A stretch of 64,000 bases of DNA from Candidatus Pseudobutyricicoccus lothianensis. GTDB taxonomy: Bacteria; Bacillota; Clostridia; Oscillospirales; Butyricicoccaceae. The stretch is from assembly GCA_904419295.1 (NCBI GenBank), contig CAJFRA010000003.1, forward strand, positions 49,821 to 113,820, given 5' to 3'. The translations under genes were made by a program, and so were the position numbers. This document shows, one piece after another, positions 51,848 through 61,072 of the stretch. Within the stretch, counting starts at the first letter, position 1, and each line of letters opens with the position of its first letter. A model generated the notes under the pieces. That model made no database searches. It saw only the letters and a program-made list of their open reading frames with translations, and was not told where the DNA came from.

Positions 51848-52660
51848 ATGGGACGATTTGACGGTGTGATGATCTTGTCGGACATGGACGGCACGCTGCT
51901 GGGCACCGACCACCAGCTGGGGGAGGCCAATGTGCAGGCCGCCCGCTACTTTATGGAGCAGGGCGGCCGGTTTTCCGTGGCCACAGGCCGGGTCAAGCGG
52001 GCCATGGAATTTTTTATGCCCAGGCTGCAGCTCAATGCGCCGGCAGTGCTGTTCAACGGTTCCGTGGTCTACGACTTCCAGCAGAATGCGCCGGTGAGCG
52101 TCCAGGTGGTGGAGCACGAGGCCGCTATGGCTTTTGCCCGGGACATCATGGCCCACTTCCCCGATGTGGGGGTCGAGGTGTTCTTGGCAGAGGATGAATA
52201 TGTGGCCCAGATCAACGAGCGGACCCGCAAGCATTTTGCATTCATCCGCCTGGAGATCAAGGAGAGGGCCCTGGAGGACATCCCCCAGCCCTGGGTCAAA
52301 TTCAACCTGACCGGGGAACCGCCCCGGATGAAGGAAGTGGAGGCCTATTGCCGCCGCCACTACACCGGCCAGTATTTCATGGAGTTTTCCGCCCCTTACT
52401 TTTTTGAGGTGATGGGGGGCGGCGCCAACAAGGGGACGGGGGCCCGGATCGCCTGCGCTCACTGCGGCATTGCTCCCGAACACCTGTACACCATGGGCGA
52501 CAATTTCAACGACAAGGAATTGCTGGCTGCGGCCCACATGAGCTTTGCACCGGAAAACGCGGTGCCCGAGATCCGCCAGGCGGCAGACCGGATCTTGCCG
52601 GACTGCGACCATGGCGCGCTGGCCGCGGCAGTGGAGATACTGGAAGGCATATACCGCTAG
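51848..52660 (+). CDS. HAD-superfamily Cof-type phosphatase
   Basis: The 270-residue hydrolase has motif I LSDMDGTLL near residue 10, motif II VATGRVKRAM, and motif IV MGDNFNDKELLAAA near residue 218, with a C2 cap domain between II and III (Cof/HAD-IIB type). Members dephosphorylate sugar phosphates, flavin precursors or PLP. ATG 51848 follows GGAGGAGACGAAA. It is the last gene of the lspA unit. Confidence 0.93.
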   Translation: MGRFDGVMILSDMDGTLLGTDHQLGEANVQAARYFMEQGGRFSVATGRVKRAMEFFMPRLQLNAPAVLFNGSVVYDFQQNAPVSVQVVEHEAAMAFARDIMAHFPDVGVEVFLAEDEYVAQINERTRKHFAFIRLEIKERALEDIPQPWVKFNLTGEPPRMKEVEAYCRRHYTGQYFMEFSAPYFFEVMGGGANKGTGARIACAHCGIAPEHLYTMGDNFNDKELLAAAHMSFAPENAVPEIRQAADRILPDCDHGALAAAVEILEGIYR

Positions 52661-52736
52661 GCCGCACATCCTGTCTTTTGCAGGCGAATGGGGCACAAGC
52701 CTGCCGGCCTTTGCGAAAAGTTCACTCTTTATTTGT

Positions 52737-52765
52737 TTGTGCTGGCCTGGCGCCCATGGTATAAT
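52737..52765 (+). promoter_or_regulatory. Promoter for the SLH-protease-MORN gene
   Basis: TTGTGC, a 17-base spacer and perfect TATAAT. The leader to the start at 52959 is about 190 bases long, with no recognised element. Confidence 0.65.
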
Positions 52766-52958
52766 GGGGGTAGCAGGACAGCTGCGGGAGCAGGGCTGCG
52801 CCCCTCTTCCACGGTGGAAGGCCAGCCCTCCGGGGCCTGGCGCCATCTGGCCGCAGGGGGGAGCACAGATGCCCGGCGGCCGGGAAGGATGAGACGAAAA
52901 GCCCGGCATAACGGGGCTGTCGTGCCGGAAGACCAGCAAACACGATGAGGTGAAACAT

Positions 52959-54725
52959 ATGAGAAAGTCCAAAACGCTACGGCTGGTGGCTGTGCTGTTG
53001 TGCTGTATGCTGCTGGTGCCCGCGGGGGCCCAGGCAGCGGCCTCCCAGCCCCATTCCTGGGCCCAAGCCGAGGTGCAGCAGGCCATCAGCAACGGCTTGG
53101 TGCCGCTGGATCTCCAGGGGGACTATGACCAGCCCATCACCCGGCAGGAATTTTGCCGCCTGGCTGTGGCGCTGGTGGAAGTGACGCGGGAACAGACCAT
53201 TGCCCAGGTGCTCAGCGACAAAGGGGTGAGCACGGCCGACCAGTCTTTTACCGATACCAGCGACCTCTATGTGCTGCAATGCAGCGCCCTGGGCATCGTC
53301 AACGGGTATGAGGATGGCTCTTTTGTGCCGAATGGCAACATCACCCGGCAAGAGGCGGCCAAAATGCTGTATGAGACGGCGAAAGTGCTGGGGCTTTCCT
53401 CCGGCGGCACGGACCTGGCCTACAGCGACACCAGCCGGATCATGCCCTATGCCATCAATGCAGTGAAATTCGTCACCGGCCAAGGGGTGATGAATGGCGT
53501 CGGTTCGAACACCTTTGCCCCCACCGGCCTTTACACCCGGGAACAGGCCTATGTGACCTTTGACCGGCTGCGCCGCGCGCTCCAGCAGACGGGGACAGGC
53601 GGCGCCCTCTCTGCCACAGAGATCTTCAACACCTGTTCGCCTGCGGTGTGCTATGTGGAAGTCTACGACCAGCAAGGGCAAGTGCTGGGCACAGGCAGCG
53701 CCTTTGCGGTGGAATCCAACGGCAAGCTGCTGACCAATTACCATGTGATACAGGGCGTCTATTCCGCCAAAGTCAAGTTCCCCGACGGCGCGGTCTATGA
53801 TGTGCAAAAAGTCATGGCCTATGATGCAGCGCGGGATGTGGCCGTGCTGAAGATCGACGCCCAGGGCCTGGCCACCCTGCCACTGGGGGATTCCTCCGCG
53901 CTGGTCAGCGGTGAGACCGTCTATACGCTGGGCAGCCCTCAAGGGCTGGAAAACACCATTGCCAACGGCATCATCAGCGCCGTCTCCCGGCAGGTGGACG
54001 GGCAGAATTACATACAGACCACAGCGCCCATCTCGTCGGGCAGCAGCGGCGGCGCGCTGCTCAATGAAAAAGGGGAGTGCGTGGGCATCACCACCGGCAC
54101 CCTTTCCGGGCAAAACCTGAATTTCGCCGTGCCCATCAACGACGCCAAGACCTATTTGCAGCAGGATCTCAACCTGACGTTGGAGCAGCTGGCCACCGAG
54201 CGCACCACGGTGACGGATCAGACCGTCACCATGATGGGGGCCCAGGTGAGCTACACGGGCCAGATGGTGGGCGGCAAGCCGGATGGCGACGGCAAAGCCG
54301 TGTGGCCCGATGGCAATTACTACGACGGCCAATTTGTGGAGGGCCTGCCCTGGGGGCAAGGCGTCTATTACCAGGCAGACAGCGGCAGCACATACACGGG
54401 CAGCTTCGTCAGCGGAAAGATCCAGGGGGACGGCGTTTTGCAGTTTTCCAACGGCGACCGCTATGAAGGTGAGTTTCAAAACGGTATGATGCACGGCCAG
54501 GGCGTCTATTACTTCCAGGACGGCAGCCGCTATGAGGGACCGCTGGTCAACGGCAACTTTGAAGGCTGGGGGACTTATTACAAAGCCGACGGCAGCTACT
54601 ACCAGGGCCAATTCCGGAACGACAACTTCAACGGAGAAGGAACACTGTATGACGCGGCCGGGAACCCGGTGCAATCCGGCTATTGGGTCAACGGGGTATG
54701 CTACGAGGAATATGGAGCAGCCTGA
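52959..54725 (+). CDS. Secreted SLH-anchored HtrA-like serine protease with C-terminal MORN repeats
   Basis: The 588-residue protein has a signal peptide (LVAVLLCCMLLVPAGAQA), three SLH-type repeats around residues 30-210 (LGIVNGYEDGSFVPNGNITR is one), a trypsin-like protease around 225-400, and about six MORN repeats around 430-575. The catalytic triad is visible: His262 in TNYHVI, Asp293 in AARDVAVL and Ser363 in GSSGGALL. No PDZ domain is evident. SLH repeats would fix it to the cell wall. The start is ATG 52959, with GAGGTG 6 bases upstream; GTG 52950 lies on that element. Confidence 0.92.
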   Translation: MRKSKTLRLVAVLLCCMLLVPAGAQAAASQPHSWAQAEVQQAISNGLVPLDLQGDYDQPITRQEFCRLAVALVEVTREQTIAQVLSDKGVSTADQSFTDTSDLYVLQCSALGIVNGYEDGSFVPNGNITRQEAAKMLYETAKVLGLSSGGTDLAYSDTSRIMPYAINAVKFVTGQGVMNGVGSNTFAPTGLYTREQAYVTFDRLRRALQQTGTGGALSATEIFNTCSPAVCYVEVYDQQGQVLGTGSAFAVESNGKLLTNYHVIQGVYSAKVKFPDGAVYDVQKVMAYDAARDVAVLKIDAQGLATLPLGDSSALVSGETVYTLGSPQGLENTIANGIISAVSRQVDGQNYIQTTAPISSGSSGGALLNEKGECVGITTGTLSGQNLNFAVPINDAKTYLQQDLNLTLEQLATERTTVTDQTVTMMGAQVSYTGQMVGGKPDGDGKAVWPDGNYYDGQFVEGLPWGQGVYYQADSGSTYTGSFVSGKIQGDGVLQFSNGDRYEGEFQNGMMHGQGVYYFQDGSRYEGPLVNGNFEGWGTYYKADGSYYQGQFRNDNFNGEGTLYDAAGNPVQSGYWVNGVCYEEYGAA

Positions 54726-54734
54726 TACAAAAGC

Positions 54735-54774
54735 AAAAAACAAAGCCGCTCTGCCGACAGGCAGAGTGGCTTTG
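54735..54774 (-). terminator. Terminator of the GNAT gene
   Basis: A 15-bp stem (54741-54755 with 54760-54774), with T6 on the minus-strand side. It can also end transcription of the convergent protease gene. Confidence 0.8.
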
Positions 54775-54788
54775 CGTGTGGCGGCCCT

Positions 54789-55325
54789 TTAGGGCTGGGC
54801 GGGGTTTTCCACCCGGTATAAATAATGCAGGGTGTCTTGCAGCTGGAGCTTGGCGCCGCCAAAGTGCAGGGTGCGCCAGCGGGTCATGCCGCAGCGCTCC
54901 GCCACCCGCTGGGATGGCAGGTTGTTGTGTTTGATGATGCTGTATACCGCCGGGGCCTTCAGGTGGGCAAAGGCATAGTCCCGGCAGGCCATAGCCGCTT
55001 CGGTGGCATAGCCTTGGTGCCAATATTGGCGGTTGAACAGATACCCCACCTCCCAAAAGGCCATGCCGGCTTCCTGCTGCCAGACCAGGCCGCATTGGCC
55101 GATGAGGATGCCGGATTCCGTCAAGATCACAGCCCACAGGCCGGCCCCGTCGGTCTGGTACCGTTTCTGGTTGCGGGCGATCCATTGCTGCACTTCTTGG
55201 CGGGAATAGCAGCGCTCGTATGCGGTCATGGCCTCCGGGTCCTGCATGATCTGGCACAGGCTGTCGGTATCCTCTGGGGTCAGAGGCCGCAGCCACAGGC
55301 GGGAGGTGCGCAGAATCTCCTCCAT
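54789..55325 (-). CDS. GNAT family N-acetyltransferase (RimJ/RimL-like)
   Basis: The 178-residue acetyltransferase begins with LRTSRLWLRPLTPEDTDSL, the usual RimJ/RimL opening, and has EVGYLFNRQYWHQGYATEA, the acetyl-CoA-binding region, then NLPSQRVAERCGM. It transfers acetyl groups to protein N-termini or small amines; the substrate is unknown. It is monocistronic, convergent with the protease gene and divergent from the XRE-cupin gene. Confidence 0.93.
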   Translation of the reverse strand: MEEILRTSRLWLRPLTPEDTDSLCQIMQDPEAMTAYERCYSRQEVQQWIARNQKRYQTDGAGLWAVILTESGILIGQCGLVWQQEAGMAFWEVGYLFNRQYWHQGYATEAAMACRDYAFAHLKAPAVYSIIKHNNLPSQRVAERCGMTRWRTLHFGGAKLQLQDTLHYLYRVENPAQP

Positions 55326-55421
55326 GGTCCCAACTCCTTTTTTTGATCTGGCCTATCAGTATACCACAAAAGGGAGCAAAAGGAAAGACGGACAGCCGGA
55401 AGGACAGGCCCAAAGGTCCGG

Positions 55422-55450
55422 TTGCTTTTCCCACTGTCTTGGTTTAATAT
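55422..55450 (+). promoter_or_regulatory. Promoter for the XRE-cupin gene
   Basis: TTGCTT, a 17-base spacer and TAATAT lie 67 bases before ATG 55518. Confidence 0.5.
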
Positions 55451-55517
55451 GAGACTATATACATTTTGACCGGCACCCATGGGGAAAGCCCTTTGGGCAA
55501 AGAACGAAGGGGATACT

Positions 55518-56066
55518 ATGAACATTGATTTTGGCGCAAAATTCAAGAAGTTCCGCAAAGAAAAGGGCATGAGCATTGCAATGCTGGCGGAAAAGGCCGG
55601 GGTCAGCCCGGGGATGATCAGCCAGATCGAGCGCAATACCACCGTGCCCTCCATTTATGTGTTTTGGAAACTGTGCAACGCATTGGGGGAAAAAGTCTCA
55701 GTGTTCTTTGAAGAGGAGGAGGAACGGGACAAGGTGACCTTGGTGCGGGCCGGCGAGCACCGGATGGTGTCGGGCTCGGGCAACCAATATTATCTGCTGA
55801 CGCCCGACCCCAAACGCCGCATCGAGATGTACAAAGTGGTGTTCCACCGGGAAGAGGAGCAGGAGCCTGTGCTGGCATCCCACGAGGGGGCGGAGTGCGG
55901 CTACATCATCTCCGGCACGCTGCGGGTGACCACAGAGACCGCCGAGTATGTGCTCTACCCGGGCGACAGCATCTACTTTGAAAGCACGGTCCTGCACCAT
56001 TTGCAAAACAATGGCGAGGAAGAGGAGTGTGTGGCCATTTGGGGCGAAGTCCCCTTCACCTGGTAG
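55518..56066 (+). CDS. XRE-cupin transcriptional regulator
   Basis: The 182-residue regulator has an HTH in residues about 8-63 (MSIAMLAEKAGVSPGMISQI is its core) and a C-terminal cupin (GYIISGTLRVTTETAEYVLYP split at GD, then STVLHHLQNNG) that probably senses a small molecule. This architecture typifies regulators of amino-acid or polyamine use. ATG 55518 follows AAGGGGATACT. The racemase-like gene begins 77 bases downstream, so it is the likely target and operon partner. Confidence 0.93.
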   Translation: MNIDFGAKFKKFRKEKGMSIAMLAEKAGVSPGMISQIERNTTVPSIYVFWKLCNALGEKVSVFFEEEEERDKVTLVRAGEHRMVSGSGNQYYLLTPDPKRRIEMYKVVFHREEEQEPVLASHEGAECGYIISGTLRVTTETAEYVLYPGDSIYFESTVLHHLQNNGEEEECVAIWGEVPFTW

Positions 56067-56143
56067 CAGGGGAAGGGGCGGCCCGGCCACCCATGGAGCT
56101 TGCGGCATGGCGCCGCTCAATACCTGGAAAGGAGCTGGCGCAC

Positions 56144-57292
56144 ATGGGACGCGCGAGACCCGAAGAATTGGAGCACTATAATTCCTATCTGGAAGTGGAC
56201 CTGGGGGCCATTGCCCGCAATGTGGAGCGGGTGCGGCGCCACATCGGGCCGAAACACGGGATCATACCGGTGGTCAAGGGGAATGCCTACGGCTTGGGCA
56301 CGGTGGAGGTGGCGCGGCTGTTGGCAGAGCGCTGCGGCGTCCAGCTGATCGCCAACGCCCATGTGCTGGAATCCATGCAGATCCGCCAGGCGGGGGTGGA
56401 TGCGGACCTGATGATCCTGGGCGCCCTGCCGCCCCACGCCATTCCCTATGGGCCCCGCTACGACCTGCAGCTGACCGTGTTCAACCGGCAGACGGTGGAA
56501 TTGCTGAGCCAGGCTTGCCGGCAGCAGGGGAAAGTGGGCAAAGTCCATGTGAAGATCGAGACGGGCCTGGGACGCATCGGGGTGGAGCCGGGCCCTCCGC
56601 TGGAAGAGCTGCTGGACGCCATCGAAGGGGCGGGCAATTTAGAGATCGTGGGGGTGTTCACCCATTTTGCCACAGCGGCACAGTGGGGCAGCCCCTATGC
56701 CAGGCAGCAGCTGGCATTGTTCCAGCAGGCCATGGAACAGGTATACAGGCGGGGCATCCGGCCCCAATATGTGCACACCGCCAACACCGGCGCCACTGTC
56801 TGGCTGCCGGAAAGCTACGGCACCCATGTGCGCTGCGGCAGCCTGTACCTGGGGTACAGCAACCTGGCCCGGCGGGAGAACCCGCTGGGCGTGGAAGAGC
56901 CGGCCACTTGGCGGGCGTTCATCACCAACATCAAAGAGGTAGCCCCGGGGCAGAGCGTGGGCTATCTGCGGCATTTTGTGGCGGAAAAGCCCACGAAAGT
57001 AGCCACCATCGACGTGGGATACAGCGCGGGGCTCAACCGCACGCTGGCCCTCCAAGGGGGGCCGGTGTTGGTACATGGGCAAAAGACCCGGTTTTTGGGC
57101 ACCTGCATGGACCAGAGCTTTGTGGATGTGACGGGCATCGACTGCCAGCTGTTTGACGAGGTGACCCTGCTGGGCCACGATGGTCCGGCCATGCTTTCGC
57201 TGTTTGAAGTGGCGGCTTTTGTGGAACAGAACATACACAGCATGCTTTCGGCCATCAACCCGGTGCTGGTCAAGCGGCTCTACCGGCAATGA
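56144..57292 (+). CDS. Alanine racemase family protein
   Basis: The 382-residue PLP enzyme has the catalytic Lys in IPVVKGNAYGLG near residue 48, KIETGLGRIGVEP, GVFTHFATA, and a C-terminal beta domain with GQSVGYLRHF (the second catalytic Tyr) and CMDQSFVDVTG. ATG 56144 follows AAAGGAG. The canonical GYADG reads GYSAG. The XRE-cupin neighbour suggests an inducible catabolic racemase, possibly for an amino acid other than alanine, rather than the cell-wall enzyme. A terminator follows directly. Confidence 0.88.
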   Translation: MGRARPEELEHYNSYLEVDLGAIARNVERVRRHIGPKHGIIPVVKGNAYGLGTVEVARLLAERCGVQLIANAHVLESMQIRQAGVDADLMILGALPPHAIPYGPRYDLQLTVFNRQTVELLSQACRQQGKVGKVHVKIETGLGRIGVEPGPPLEELLDAIEGAGNLEIVGVFTHFATAAQWGSPYARQQLALFQQAMEQVYRRGIRPQYVHTANTGATVWLPESYGTHVRCGSLYLGYSNLARRENPLGVEEPATWRAFITNIKEVAPGQSVGYLRHFVAEKPTKVATIDVGYSAGLNRTLALQGGPVLVHGQKTRFLGTCMDQSFVDVTGIDCQLFDEVTLLGHDGPAMLSLFEVAAFVEQNIHSMLSAINPVLVKRLYRQ

Positions 57293-57296
57293 ACAG

Positions 57297-57328
57297 AAAA
57301 AAAGGAGAGGGATCCCCTCTCCTTTTTT
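57297..57328. terminator. Bidirectional intrinsic terminator
   Basis: GGAGAGGG pairs with CCCTCTCC around AT, flanked by A7 and T6. It separates the racemase-like gene from the convergent hem operon. Confidence 0.9.
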
Positions 57329-57354
57329 GTTGCCTGTAAAATGTTCCGGCGGTG

Positions 57355-58620
57355 TCAGGACTGCGGCAGGCGGCTGGCAGCTTCGATGGTCTGCTGGATA
57401 TCCGCCATGGTGTGGGCCGCGCTGACGAACATGGCCTCAAACTGGGCCGGGGCCAGGTAGATGCCCTGGGACAGCATGTGCTTGAAATAGGCGGCATAGC
57501 GGCCGGTGTCACTTTGCCGGGCCGTGGCGAAATCCGTCACAGGGCCCGGGGTGAAGAAGGGGCACACCAGGCTGCCCACCTGGTTGACGGTGCAGCCGGG
57601 CAGGGCTTGCCGCAGGCCCTGGGCCAGCGCTTCCGCCATTTGGTTGATGGCGGTGTAGATCTCCGGGTGATCCCGCAGCTGGGTCAGGTTGGCGATGCCG
57701 GCCGCCATGGCCACCGGGTTGCCCGAAAGGGTGCCGGCCTGGTAGACGCTGCCCGAAGGGGAGACGTGGGCCATGATCTCCCGGCGGCCGCCATAAGCGC
57801 CCACAGGCATGCCGGCGCCGATGATCTTGCCATAGGTGACCAGGTCGGCCTCCACCCCGAAATACTCCATGGCGCCGCCCAGGGCCAGGCGGAAGCCGGT
57901 GATCACTTCATCGAAGATCAGCAGCGCACCGTGGGCATCGCACAGGCGGCGCAGGCCGGGCAAAAAGCCGGGAGCCGGGGGCACCACGCCCATGTTGGCT
58001 CCCACCGGTTCCACGATGACCGCCGCCACCTGGCCCCGGTTGCTCTCCAGCAGCTGTTCCACCGAATCCAGGTCGTTGTATTGGGCCAGCAGAGTGTCTT
58101 GGGCTGCGCCCCGGGTGACACCTGCGCTGTCCGGGTTGCCATTGGTCAGCGCGCCGGAGCCCGCCTTGACCAGCATGCTGTCGCTGTGGCCGTGGTAGCA
58201 GCCGGCAAACTTGATGAGCTTTTCCCGCCCGGTGAAGCCCCGGGCCAGACGCAGGGCGCTCATGACCGCCTCGGTGCCGCTGTTGACCATGCGCACCATT
58301 TCAATGGGGCCCACCACCGAGCAGATCAGCTCGGCCATCTCCACTTCCCGCTGGGTGGCGGCGCCAAAACTCAGGCCGTCGGCCATGGCGCGCTGCACCG
58401 CCTGCTGGACCACCGGGTCGCAGTGGCCCAAGATCATGGGGCCCCAAGAGCCCACATAATCGATGTAAGTGACGCCATCCACATCGGTGATGCGGGCGCC
58501 TTTGGCCCTTTGGATGAACCGGGGCGCGCCGCCCACAGCGTTGAAAGCACGCACCGGGCTGTTGACTCCGCCGGGCATGACCCGCTTGGCCCGTTCAAAC
58601 AGTTCTTCTGACCGTCCCAT
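57355..58620 (-). CDS. hemL: Glutamate-1-semialdehyde 2,1-aminomutase
   Basis: The 421-residue PLP aminomutase makes 5-aminolevulinate from glutamate-1-semialdehyde. Signatures: MPGGVNSPVRAF at the N-terminus, GTEAVMSALRLARG, LLIFDEVITGFR and the PLP Lys in LVTYGKIIGAGMPVGAYGG. Length is typical. The ATG overlaps the hemB stop (TGATG). It is the last gene of the tetrapyrrole operon; the operon ends at the terminator at 57297-57328. Confidence 0.97.
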   Translation of the reverse strand: MGRSEELFERAKRVMPGGVNSPVRAFNAVGGAPRFIQRAKGARITDVDGVTYIDYVGSWGPMILGHCDPVVQQAVQRAMADGLSFGAATQREVEMAELICSVVGPIEMVRMVNSGTEAVMSALRLARGFTGREKLIKFAGCYHGHSDSMLVKAGSGALTNGNPDSAGVTRGAAQDTLLAQYNDLDSVEQLLESNRGQVAAVIVEPVGANMGVVPPAPGFLPGLRRLCDAHGALLIFDEVITGFRLALGGAMEYFGVEADLVTYGKIIGAGMPVGAYGGRREIMAHVSPSGSVYQAGTLSGNPVAMAAGIANLTQLRDHPEIYTAINQMAEALAQGLRQALPGCTVNQVGSLVCPFFTPGPVTDFATARQSDTGRYAAYFKHMLSQGIYLAPAQFEAMFVSAAHTMADIQQTIEAASRLPQS

Positions 58621-59600
58621 CAACCAATGTCCCCCTTCCGCATGGCTTGTGCCAATTCTTTGGCATAGTAAGTGATCAAAATGTCGGCTCCCGCCCGGAA
58701 AACGGACACCGCGCTCTCGCACATCACGCCGTATTCATCGATCAAGCCCTGGGCCGCAGCCGCTTTGATCATGGCGTATTCGCCGCTGACGCTGTAGGCC
58801 GCCAAGGGCAGATTGGTGTGGCGGGATACCTCCCGGATCACATCCAGATAGGCCAGGGCGGGCTTGACCATCAGCAGGTCCGCCCCTTCTTGCTCGTCGG
58901 TGGCCGCCTCTTTCAGCGCCTCTTTCCAGTTGTGGCAATCCATCTGATAGGTCTTCCGGTCGCCAAAGCTGGGGGCGCTGCCCGCCGCATCCCGGAAGGG
59001 GCCGTAGAAAGAGGAGGCGTATTTGACTGCATAGGACAAAATGGGCGTGTTTTGCAGCCCGTTGGCATCCAGCGCCTGGCGGATGGCCAGCACCCGGCCG
59101 TCCATCATATCCGAAGGGGCCACCATGTCGGCGCCGGCCTGGGCGTGGGAAACGGCGATGCGGGCCAGGTATTCCAAAGTCTTGTCGTTGTCCACGGTCT
59201 GGCCGTCTAAAATGCCGCAGTGGCCGTGGGAGGTGTACTCACACATGCACACATCGGTGACCAGATAGACTTGCTGGCCAAAGGCCTGGCGGATGGCCCG
59301 CAGCCCCTGCTGCACGATGCCCTGGTCGTTGTAGGCTTCGCTGCCGCAGGCATCCTTATGGCAGGGCAGGCCGAACAGCAGGAATTTGTTGACGCCTGCT
59401 TCCAGCGCCTGTTCCACACCGGCGGCCACCCGGTCCGGGCTGTAGTGGAACTGACCGGGCAGGGAGGGGATCGGCTGGCAGATGTCGCTGCCCTCCTGCA
59501 AGAACAAGGGGTAAATCAAAGCATCGGGGCTCATGCGGGTCTCCCGCACCATCCCCCGCAAAAGGGCGCTGCTGCGCAAGCGGCGGCTACGGTTCAACAT
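58620..59600 (-). CDS. hemB: Porphobilinogen synthase (delta-aminolevulinate dehydratase)
   Basis: The 326-residue enzyme condenses two 5-aminolevulinates to porphobilinogen. The zinc-site cysteines are in VTDVCMCEYTSHGHCG, the first Schiff-base Lys in SYAVKYASSFYGPFRDA and the second in LLMVKPALAYLDV. It overlaps the cobA-hemD stop by 7 bases and the hemL start by 1, so translation is coupled. Confidence 0.98.
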   Translation of the reverse strand: MLNRSRRLRSSALLRGMVRETRMSPDALIYPLFLQEGSDICQPIPSLPGQFHYSPDRVAAGVEQALEAGVNKFLLFGLPCHKDACGSEAYNDQGIVQQGLRAIRQAFGQQVYLVTDVCMCEYTSHGHCGILDGQTVDNDKTLEYLARIAVSHAQAGADMVAPSDMMDGRVLAIRQALDANGLQNTPILSYAVKYASSFYGPFRDAAGSAPSFGDRKTYQMDCHNWKEALKEAATDEQEGADLLMVKPALAYLDVIREVSRHTNLPLAAYSVSGEYAMIKAAAAQGLIDEYGVMCESAVSVFRAGADILITYYAKELAQAMRKGDIG

Positions 59601-61072
59601 GGTTCATTGCCTCCCATCAAAGTTTCGATCATGGATTGGATGGTGGCCTGGGGGGCCACCTGGGTCTGCATGGAAAGGGCCTGGGCCCGCTGGGCGGTCT
59701 GGGGCCCGATGCACAGGGCCTTCACCTGGGAAAGGTCGGCGCCGGGGCAGGCCCGGGCAAAGCCCTCCACCGTGCTGGCGCTGGTGAACAGCACGGCGTC
59801 ATAGAGGCTGGGATCCGCCAGACGCTCTTCGGTCAAGGCCGTGCGGTAGGTGGCGATCTCACAAAAGGCCACGCCCAGCTGGCGCAGCCCATCGGTCAAG
59901 CCGGGGGAAGCGGACTGGGCACGGGCCACCAGCACCCGGTCTTGGGGGCACAGAAAGCCCTGCTCCACCATTTGCCGGGCCATGGCGGCGCCGTTGTATT
60001 CCGTGGGGACGAAATCCGCCCGCAGGCCAAAGCGGGATAGGGCCGCCGCTGTTTGGTTCCCCACGGCGGCCAGGCGTTTGCCGCCCAAAGCCCGGGCGTC
60101 CAACCCGCGGGCCAGCAGGCCTTCTAAGAAGTACCGGACCCCGGTGGCGCTGGTCAGGGCCACCACGTCGAAAGAATCCAAAGGCGGCAGCTGGAAATCC
60201 AGCCCTTCCAGCCGGATGGCCGGCAGCCGGTCCACTTGGGCGCCCAATTCCTGCAGCCGCAGGGCCAGGGCAGAGCTCTCTTCCCGCAGGCGGGTGACCA
60301 GCAGGCGCTTGCCCTTCAGGGGCAGCCGGTCGAACCAATGGAACTGGCGGGCCAGCGATGCCACCCGGCCCACCAGGAACACGGCGGGGGAGCGGACCTC
60401 TTGGTCCCGGGCCACCTGGGCCACGGTGTCCAGGGTGGCGGAAAAGGAGCGCTGCTGGGGCAGGGTCCCGTTTTCCACCAGGGCGCAGGGCATGTCGGGG
60501 CTCATGCCCGCCGCCAGCAGGCCCTGGGCGATCTGCCCCAGGCTGCCCACCGACATGAGGAACACCAGGGTGCCCTGAAGGCGCACGAGAGCGCCGTAAT
60601 CCAGCTCCAGCTGGCCGTCGGCCTTTTTGTGGCCGGTGATGATGTGCAGCGAAGAGCAGTAATCCCGGTGGGTGACCGGGATGCCCGCATAAGCCGGGGC
60701 AGCCAAGGCGCTGGTGATGCCGGGCACCACTTCAAAGGGGATGTCCAGCCGGGCCAGCTGCTCCAGTTCTTCCCCGCCCCGGCCAAACAGGAAGCTGTCG
60801 CCCCCTTTGAGCCGCACCACCCGGTGGCCCGCCAGGGCTTCCCGCACCAAGATCTGGTTGATCTCCCCCTGGGGCACCGGGTGGTGGCCGGCGTTTTTGC
60901 CCACGTCGATGCGCCGGGCCTCCGGCGGGATGAGATCCAAAATGGCCTGGCTGACCAACCGGTCATGGACCACCACCTGGGCCCGGGCCAACACATCCCG
61001 GCCCTTCCAGGTCAGCAGGCCCGGGTCGCCGGGGCCCGCACCCACCAGATACACTTTACCGCGCTGCCCCAT
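59594..61072 (-). CDS. Uroporphyrinogen-III C-methyltransferase / uroporphyrinogen-III synthase fusion
   Basis: The 492-residue bifunctional protein has an N-terminal CobA/SUMT domain (YLVGAGPGDPGLLT, LKGGDSFLFGRGGEE, VPGITSALAAPAYAGIPVTHR) and a C-terminal HemD domain from about residue 250 (DVVALTSATGVRYF, AVLFTSASTVEGF). It closes hydroxymethylbilane to uroporphyrinogen III and methylates it to precorrin-2, the branch to B12 and siroheme. ATG 61072 is chosen (GGAAGG 11 bases upstream); GTG 61081 is an alternative. It overlaps hemC by 17 bases. Confidence 0.95.
   Translation of the reverse strand: MGQRGKVYLVGAGPGDPGLLTWKGRDVLARAQVVVHDRLVSQAILDLIPPEARRIDVGKNAGHHPVPQGEINQILVREALAGHRVVRLKGGDSFLFGRGGEELEQLARLDIPFEVVPGITSALAAPAYAGIPVTHRDYCSSLHIITGHKKADGQLELDYGALVRLQGTLVFLMSVGSLGQIAQGLLAAGMSPDMPCALVENGTLPQQRSFSATLDTVAQVARDQEVRSPAVFLVGRVASLARQFHWFDRLPLKGKRLLVTRLREESSALALRLQELGAQVDRLPAIRLEGLDFQLPPLDSFDVVALTSATGVRYFLEGLLARGLDARALGGKRLAAVGNQTAAALSRFGLRADFVPTEYNGAAMARQMVEQGFLCPQDRVLVARAQSASPGLTDGLRQLGVAFCEIATYRTALTEERLADPSLYDAVLFTSASTVEGFARACPGADLSQVKALCIGPQTAQRAQALSMQTQVAPQATIQSMIETLMGGNEPC

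Noticed and set aside
53490..53515. GGTTCGAA-like tRNA T-loop match
   Set aside because: It lies inside the protease coding sequence and no cloverleaf can be drawn around it.
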